From: Hyphobacterium marinum | GTDB lineage: Bacteria > Pseudomonadota > Alphaproteobacteria > Caulobacterales > Maricaulaceae | Length of the DNA: 64,000 nt | Reading direction: 5' to 3' | NCBI RefSeq assembly: GCF_036330325.1 | Contig: NZ_JAZDRO010000006.1 | Location: forward strand, 1 to 64,000 | Shown: positions 59,947 to 64,000 of the stretch, in pieces | Layout of the letters: each line of letters starts with the position of its first letter | How positions within the stretch are numbered: position 1 is the stretch's first letter | Notes under the pieces: generated by a model | Told to the model about the DNA's origin: nothing | Database searches by the model: none | What the model saw: only the letters and a program-made list of their open reading frames with translations | Translations under genes and position numbers: made by a program

Positions 59947-62049
59947 CTACTCCGCCGCCACCGCAGACGGGCCGGCTTTCATCGCCGAGCATTCCGCCAT
60001 CGTCTTGGACGCCCGCGCGATAGCGTTCGTCTGGTAGAAATCGGTTACCGGCGAGACGAAAGGCTTGTCGGTGACATCGCCCGCTTCGCCGATCTTCGCC
60101 GGATCAAACTCGCCTGCGCTTTCATGGCCCGGCGCATGGTCGATCTCGCCGAGCACCGGATGGTCGGCGATCAGTTTCGCGCGCAGCTGGTCGAGCGAGT
60201 CATAAGGCAAGGTCCGTCCCAGGCGTTCTGACAGCGCGCGGAAAATCGCCCAGTCTTCCTTGGCTTCGCCCTTGGGGAAGACGGCACGGGCGTTGAGCTG
60301 GACCCGGCCCTCGGTATTGGCCCACATACCCTTCTTTTCGGTATAGGCCGCGCCCGGCAGGATCAGGTCGGCGCGGTGCGCCCCGGCATCGCCGTGATGG
60401 CCGACATAGATGACGAAGGCGTCGCCGAACGCGTCCATGTCGAGCTCGTCCGCGCCCATCAGGACCACGGTTTCGATATCGCCTTTCTTGGCCGCGCGCT
60501 GGATACCGGCGACGTCCTTGCCGCCCTTGCCCGGCAGGAAGCCAAGATCGAGCCCGCCGACGCGCCCCGCCGCCGTGTGCAGCACGTTGAAACCGTTCCA
60601 GCCATCGGTGACGGCACCGGTCTTCTTGGCCAGTTCAGCGGCCGCGCGCAGCACCTTGCCGCCATCGGCGCGGGTCAGTGCGCCCATGCCGACGATGATC
60701 ATCGGCTTCTTCGCGTCTTTCAGCGTCTTGGCGAAACCCTTCGAGCTGCCACCCAGACCGCCAAGCGTCTTGCCGCCGTTTCCGAGGTGCTCGACCGGAT
60801 AGGTCAGGTCGGCAGCCTCGCCGATCATCGCGACCGGCACATCGCGCTCCAGCCAGGCCCGGCGGATGCGGGCATTGAGGACCGGGGCTTCAAGGCGCGG
60901 ATTGGTACCGACGAGCAGAATGGCGTCGGCCTGGTCGATGCCTTCGATGGTCGAGTTGAAGAGATAGCCGGAGCGCGGACCGCCGCCGATCTTCGCGCCG
61001 TCCTGGCGGCAATCGATCGATTTGACGCCGAGCCCGTCAAAGAGGTCTTTCGCGGCCTTCAATTCCTCGATGGAATTGAGGTCGCCGGCGATGACGCCGA
61101 TCTTCTTCGGATCACCTCCGAGTTTCTCTTCCGCGATGGTCAGGGCCGCATCCCAGGTCGCCGGGACCAGCTTGCCCTTGACCCGCGAATAGGGGCGGTC
61201 GAGGCGCTGGCGCTGCAGCCCGTCCCACACGAAGCGGGTCTTGTCGGAAATCCATTCCTCGTTGATCGCGTCATTGACGCGCGGAAGAATGCGCAGAACG
61301 CCGGTGCCGCGCGCATCGACGCGGATCCAGCTGCCCATCGCGTCCATCACGTCGATGGTTTCGGTCTTGCGAAGCTCCCAGGGGCGCGCATTGAAGGCAT
61401 AAGGTTTCGAGGTCAGCGCACCGACCGGGCAAAGGTCGATGACATTGCCGGACAGTTCCGACGTCACCGCGCTTTCCAGATAGGTGGTGATCTCCGCGTC
61501 CTCGCCCCGGTTGATCATGCCCATTTCGGGCGAACCGGCGACTTCGGTAACGAAGCGGACGCAGCGCGTGCACTGGATGCAGCGGGTCATGATCGTGTTG
61601 ATCAGCGGGCCCATATACTTGTCTTCGACCGCGCGCTTGTTCTCCTCATAGCGCGTGCCGGAGCGGCCATAGGCCATCGCCTGGTCCTGCAGGTCGCATT
61701 CCCCGCCCTGATCGCAGATCGGACAGTCAAGCGGGTGATTGATGAGGAGAAACTCCATCACCCCTTCGCGCGCCTTCTTCACCATCGGTGAAAGTGTGTT
61801 CATCGCCGGCGGTTCGCCATTCGGTCCGCCGCGCATGTCCTTGACCTGCATGGCGCACGAGGCCGCGGGCTTGGGCGCGCCGACCAGTTCAACCAGGCAC
61901 ATGCGGCAATTGCCGGCGACCGACAGTCGTTCGTGATAGCAGAAGCGCGGGATTTCCCGGCCTGCCGCTTCGGCGGCCTGCAGCAGCGTGTAGGAGGCCG
62001 GAACCTCGACCTCGTCGCCATCGACAATGATTTTGCGCAGATCGCTCAT
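59947..62049 (-). CDS. nuoG: NADH-quinone oxidoreductase subunit G
   Basis: 700 residues. N-terminal 2Fe-2S ferredoxin domain with RFCYHERLSVAGNCRMCLVEL. The His/Cys 4Fe-4S motif is CPICDQGGECDLQDQAMAYG, followed by CIQCTRCVRFVTEVAG. The molybdopterin-oxidoreductase-like domain (from about 225) lacks cofactor function in complex I and keeps ELSGNVIDLCPVGALTSKPYAF at its entry. It is the electron-wire subunit of the peripheral arm. Its start overlaps the stop of the unknown membrane gene by 4 bp. Confidence 0.97.
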   Translation of the reverse strand: MSDLRKIIVDGDEVEVPASYTLLQAAEAAGREIPRFCYHERLSVAGNCRMCLVELVGAPKPAASCAMQVKDMRGGPNGEPPAMNTLSPMVKKAREGVMEFLLINHPLDCPICDQGGECDLQDQAMAYGRSGTRYEENKRAVEDKYMGPLINTIMTRCIQCTRCVRFVTEVAGSPEMGMINRGEDAEITTYLESAVTSELSGNVIDLCPVGALTSKPYAFNARPWELRKTETIDVMDAMGSWIRVDARGTGVLRILPRVNDAINEEWISDKTRFVWDGLQRQRLDRPYSRVKGKLVPATWDAALTIAEEKLGGDPKKIGVIAGDLNSIEELKAAKDLFDGLGVKSIDCRQDGAKIGGGPRSGYLFNSTIEGIDQADAILLVGTNPRLEAPVLNARIRRAWLERDVPVAMIGEAADLTYPVEHLGNGGKTLGGLGGSSKGFAKTLKDAKKPMIIVGMGALTRADGGKVLRAAAELAKKTGAVTDGWNGFNVLHTAAGRVGGLDLGFLPGKGGKDVAGIQRAAKKGDIETVVLMGADELDMDAFGDAFVIYVGHHGDAGAHRADLILPGAAYTEKKGMWANTEGRVQLNARAVFPKGEAKEDWAIFRALSERLGRTLPYDSLDQLRAKLIADHPVLGEIDHAPGHESAGEFDPAKIGEAGDVTDKPFVSPVTDFYQTNAIARASKTMAECSAMKAGPSAVAAE

Positions 62050-62528
62050 GCGGCGTGTCCTGTTGGTTCAGGGGTGTGATCAGTGTTCGGTTCGCGCAGC
62101 CAGAAGACAGCGCCCCAGACGAGACCGGTCAAAACACCGGCCCCGAGGAAGACCGGCAGATTGGCGAGAAGAAGATTGCCCATTCGGCCCATCGGTAGAC
62201 CGCCCCCGGCCAGAATATCCATCATCGCGGGCGCGATATCCCATGCCATCAGGCCCATCGCAACCACCAGCCAGATGATGACGGACTTGGCGAGGATTCC
62301 GCTACCGGAAAACGTATGGCCCAGGCCAGAGAGAATGCGCCCGCCCAGCCACCAGGACGCCGATCCGAAGATGGCGAAGAAGCCGGCGGCGAGCAGGAAG
62401 GAAAACGCGACAACCGTGATCCCGTTGGCGTCGCCTGACAGGCTGAGGCCGCCCATGGCGACGCGCAGCAGCGTCACCGCCACGGCGCAGACCAGGATGG
62501 CCAGACCGTATGTGAGGAGCGTTCTCAA
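62046..62528 (-). CDS. Membrane protein of unknown function inserted between nuoF and nuoG
   Basis: 160 residues with four likely transmembrane helices: residues 5-26, 37-65 (ITVVAFSFLLAAGFFAIFGSASWWLGG), 79-100 (AKSVIIWLVVAMGLMAWDIAPAMM) and about 120-145 (LLANLPVFLGAGVLTGLVWGAVFW), with a short polar tail (EPNTDHTPEPTGHAA). I recognise no family. It starts 3 bp after nuoF and overlaps nuoG by 4 bp, so it is made with complex I. Most nuo operons have nuoF and nuoG adjacent, or small unknown genes here in some alphaproteobacteria. It could be a lineage-specific complex I assembly factor, or unrelated. Confidence 0.75.
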   Translation of the reverse strand: MRTLLTYGLAILVCAVAVTLLRVAMGGLSLSGDANGITVVAFSFLLAAGFFAIFGSASWWLGGRILSGLGHTFSGSGILAKSVIIWLVVAMGLMAWDIAPAMMDILAGGGLPMGRMGNLLLANLPVFLGAGVLTGLVWGAVFWLREPNTDHTPEPTGHAA

Positions 62529-62531
62529 CGC

Positions 62532-63842
62532 TTACTCCGCGGCCACGTTGGAGACGGCGACCGGGCGGTCGGCGCGGTAGGCGGCGATGCGGTCCTCGAT
62601 CTCGTGGCGGAAATGCCGGATGAGGCCCTGGACCGGCCAGGCCGCCGCGTCACCGAGCGCACAGATCGTGTGGCCTTCCACCTGACCGGCGACATCGAGC
62701 AGCATGTCGATTTCCGCCGTCGAGCTTTCGCCGCGCGCCATGCGTTCCAGCACGCGCCACATCCAGCCGGTACCTTCCCGGCAGGGCGTACACTGACCGC
62801 AGCTTTCATGCTTGTAGAAGTAGGAAATCCGCGCGATCGCCTTCACGATGTCGGTCGACTTGTCCATGACAATGACCGCCGCCGTGCCGAGGCCGGATTT
62901 CTCGTCGCGCAGCGCGTCGAAATCCATCAGCACGTCGTGGCAGGTGTCCGCCGGGATGCACGGCACGGACGAGCCGCCCGGAATGACGGCCTTGAGATTG
63001 TCCCAGCCGCCGCGCACGCCGCCCGCATGGGTTTCGATCAGCGTCTTGAGCGGGATCGACATCGCCTCTTCGACATTGCACGGCTTGTTCACGTGGCCGG
63101 AGATCGAGAAGACCTTGGTGCCGGTATTGCCCTGACGGCCGAAGCCGGCAAACCACTCCGCTCCGCGGCGCAGAATGGTCGGCGCAACAGCGATGGATTC
63201 GACGTTGTTGACCGTGGTCGGGCAGCCATAAAGACCGGCATTGGCCGGAAATGGCGGTTTCAGGCGCGGCTGGCCCTTCTTGCCTTCCAGACTTTCAAGC
63301 AGCGCGGTTTCCTCGCCGCAGATATAGGCCCCCGCCCCGTGATGGACGTAGAGGTCGAAATCCCAGCCGTGGATGTTGTTCTTGCCGATCAGCCGGGCCT
63401 CATAGGCCTCCAGAATCGCCGCTTCGAGGCGCTCGCGCTCCAGCACGTATTCGCCACGGATATAGATGTAGCAGGCATGGGCCTTCATCGCGAAGGAGGC
63501 GATGAGGCAGCCCTCGATCAGCAGGTGCGGATCGTGGCGCATCATCTCGCGGTCCTTGCACGTGCCCGGCTCGGACTCGTCGGCATTGACGACGAGATAG
63601 TGCGGGCGCTCGCCGACTTCCTTGGGCATGAAGGACCATTTCAGGCCCGTCGGGAAACCCGCCCCGCCCCGGCCGCGCAGGCCGGACGCCTTGATCTGGT
63701 CGATGATCCAGTCACCGCCCTGATCGATCATGTCCTTGGTGCCGTTCCACGCGCCGCGTTGTTTCGCGCCCTCCAGCCGCCAGTCGTGGCGGCCATAGAG
63801 GTTGGTGAAAATCCGGTCCTTGTCCTGAAGAAGCTGTCCCAT
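62532..63842 (-). CDS. nuoF: NADH-quinone oxidoreductase subunit F
   Basis: 436 residues from the ATG at 63842, which overlaps the nuoE stop (TGATG). FMN/NADH-binding region: GLRGRGGAGFPTGLKWSFMP (glycine-rich loop), VNADESEPGTCKDREMMRHDPHLLIEG and YICGEETALLESLEGKKGQPR. The 4Fe-4S N3 site is ESCGQCTPCREG with a fourth Cys near CALGDAAAWPVQGL. It oxidises NADH and is the entry point of complex I. Confidence 0.98.
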   Translation of the reverse strand: MGQLLQDKDRIFTNLYGRHDWRLEGAKQRGAWNGTKDMIDQGGDWIIDQIKASGLRGRGGAGFPTGLKWSFMPKEVGERPHYLVVNADESEPGTCKDREMMRHDPHLLIEGCLIASFAMKAHACYIYIRGEYVLERERLEAAILEAYEARLIGKNNIHGWDFDLYVHHGAGAYICGEETALLESLEGKKGQPRLKPPFPANAGLYGCPTTVNNVESIAVAPTILRRGAEWFAGFGRQGNTGTKVFSISGHVNKPCNVEEAMSIPLKTLIETHAGGVRGGWDNLKAVIPGGSSVPCIPADTCHDVLMDFDALRDEKSGLGTAAVIVMDKSTDIVKAIARISYFYKHESCGQCTPCREGTGWMWRVLERMARGESSTAEIDMLLDVAGQVEGHTICALGDAAAWPVQGLIRHFRHEIEDRIAAYRADRPVAVSNVAAE

Positions 63843-64000
63843 CACTTCGCCTCCGCCAGGGCCTTGGCCTGCTCGACCCAGCCTTCACGCTCGATCCGGC
63901 CCTTGAATTTCAGCCGGGCATCAACCCAGGCGATCTCGTCCGCGCCCCATTCGGCGATCTGCGAGAAGTGGAAGACACCCAGGCTGTTGAGCAATTGCTC
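63842..64000 (-). CDS. nuoE: NADH-quinone oxidoreductase subunit E, C-terminal end only
   Basis: The gene runs off the right edge; only the last 52 codons are seen. They read EQLLNSLGVFHFSQIAEWG, DEIAWVDARLKF and KGRIEREGWVEQAKALAEAK. This is a helix-hairpin-helix-like C-terminal extension found on alphaproteobacterial NuoE proteins rather than the thioredoxin-like 2Fe-2S domain, which lies outside the window. The call rests on this extension and on direct coupling to nuoF. Confidence 0.8.
   Translation of the reverse strand, partial: EQLLNSLGVFHFSQIAEWGADEIAWVDARLKFKGRIEREGWVEQAKALAEAK

Overview
The window is a densely packed, GC-rich chromosomal segment of an alphaproteobacterium. It is probably a member of the Maricaulales/Caulobacterales (hyphomonad or maricaulid type). 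The evidence is the LpxI-type lipid A cluster, the short ProRS, the alphaproteobacterial LexA with GTTC-N7-GTTC boxes, a perfect TTAA-N7-TTAA CtrA-type site, and a gene order that, from memory, resembles the Caulobacter lexA-bamA-rpsB-dnaE-lolDC-proS-nuo region. Nearly everything is core metabolism or envelope biogenesis. I see no prophage, IS element, CRISPR array, tRNA or rRNA gene.

Layout. 1-4.7 kb (minus strand): pyruvate dehydrogenase operon pdhA, pdhB and partial pdhC, with five small accessory genes between the subunits (VOC, NTF2-like, GFA, two membrane or secreted unknowns). E1-beta and E2 carry almost identical lipoyl domains, and a palindromic repeat lies in frame inside pdhB. 4.8-12 kb (minus): ftsB, eno (flanked by palindromic repeats), rpmF with its own promoter and terminator, a DUF2807 protein, pyrG, secG, a degenerate receiver-domain protein and tpiA. 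12.1-19 kb: ppiD and trpE, then trpGDC (plus), with a divergent-polysaccharide-deacetylase gene on the minus strand between them and a CtrA-type box upstream of it. 19-25.4 kb: a lower-GC orphan gene, lexA with an SOS box, comEC, gltX and gltA. 25.4-40 kb (minus): one very long cluster, rpsB-tsf-pyrH-frr-uppS-cdsA-dxr-rseP-bamA-skp-lpxD-fabZ-lpxA-lpxI-lpxB. It joins translation factors to isoprenoid, phospholipid, outer-membrane-protein and lipid A synthesis. 40-47 kb (minus): dnaE, a tiny SOS-controlled membrane-peptide gene, lolD, lolC and proS. 47.4-64 kb: a DMT transporter (plus), then (minus) nuoE-F-unknown-G-H-I-J-K-L-M-N followed by birA, coaX, rnj, mce and a DUF1467 gene.

The most interesting item is at 43.7-43.8 kb. 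A 30-codon reading frame with a good ribosome-binding site encodes a one-helix membrane peptide. It starts 25 bp downstream of a perfect LexA box and sits just upstream of dnaE. Its size, predicted topology, SOS box and position all resemble SidA, the SOS-induced division inhibitor of Caulobacter. Other points of note: the in-frame repeat in pdhB, the pseudo-receiver with Glu at the phospho-acceptor position, the His/Asp-rich loop in NuoL, an extra membrane protein between nuoF and nuoG, and a terminator-like hairpin inside lpxD.
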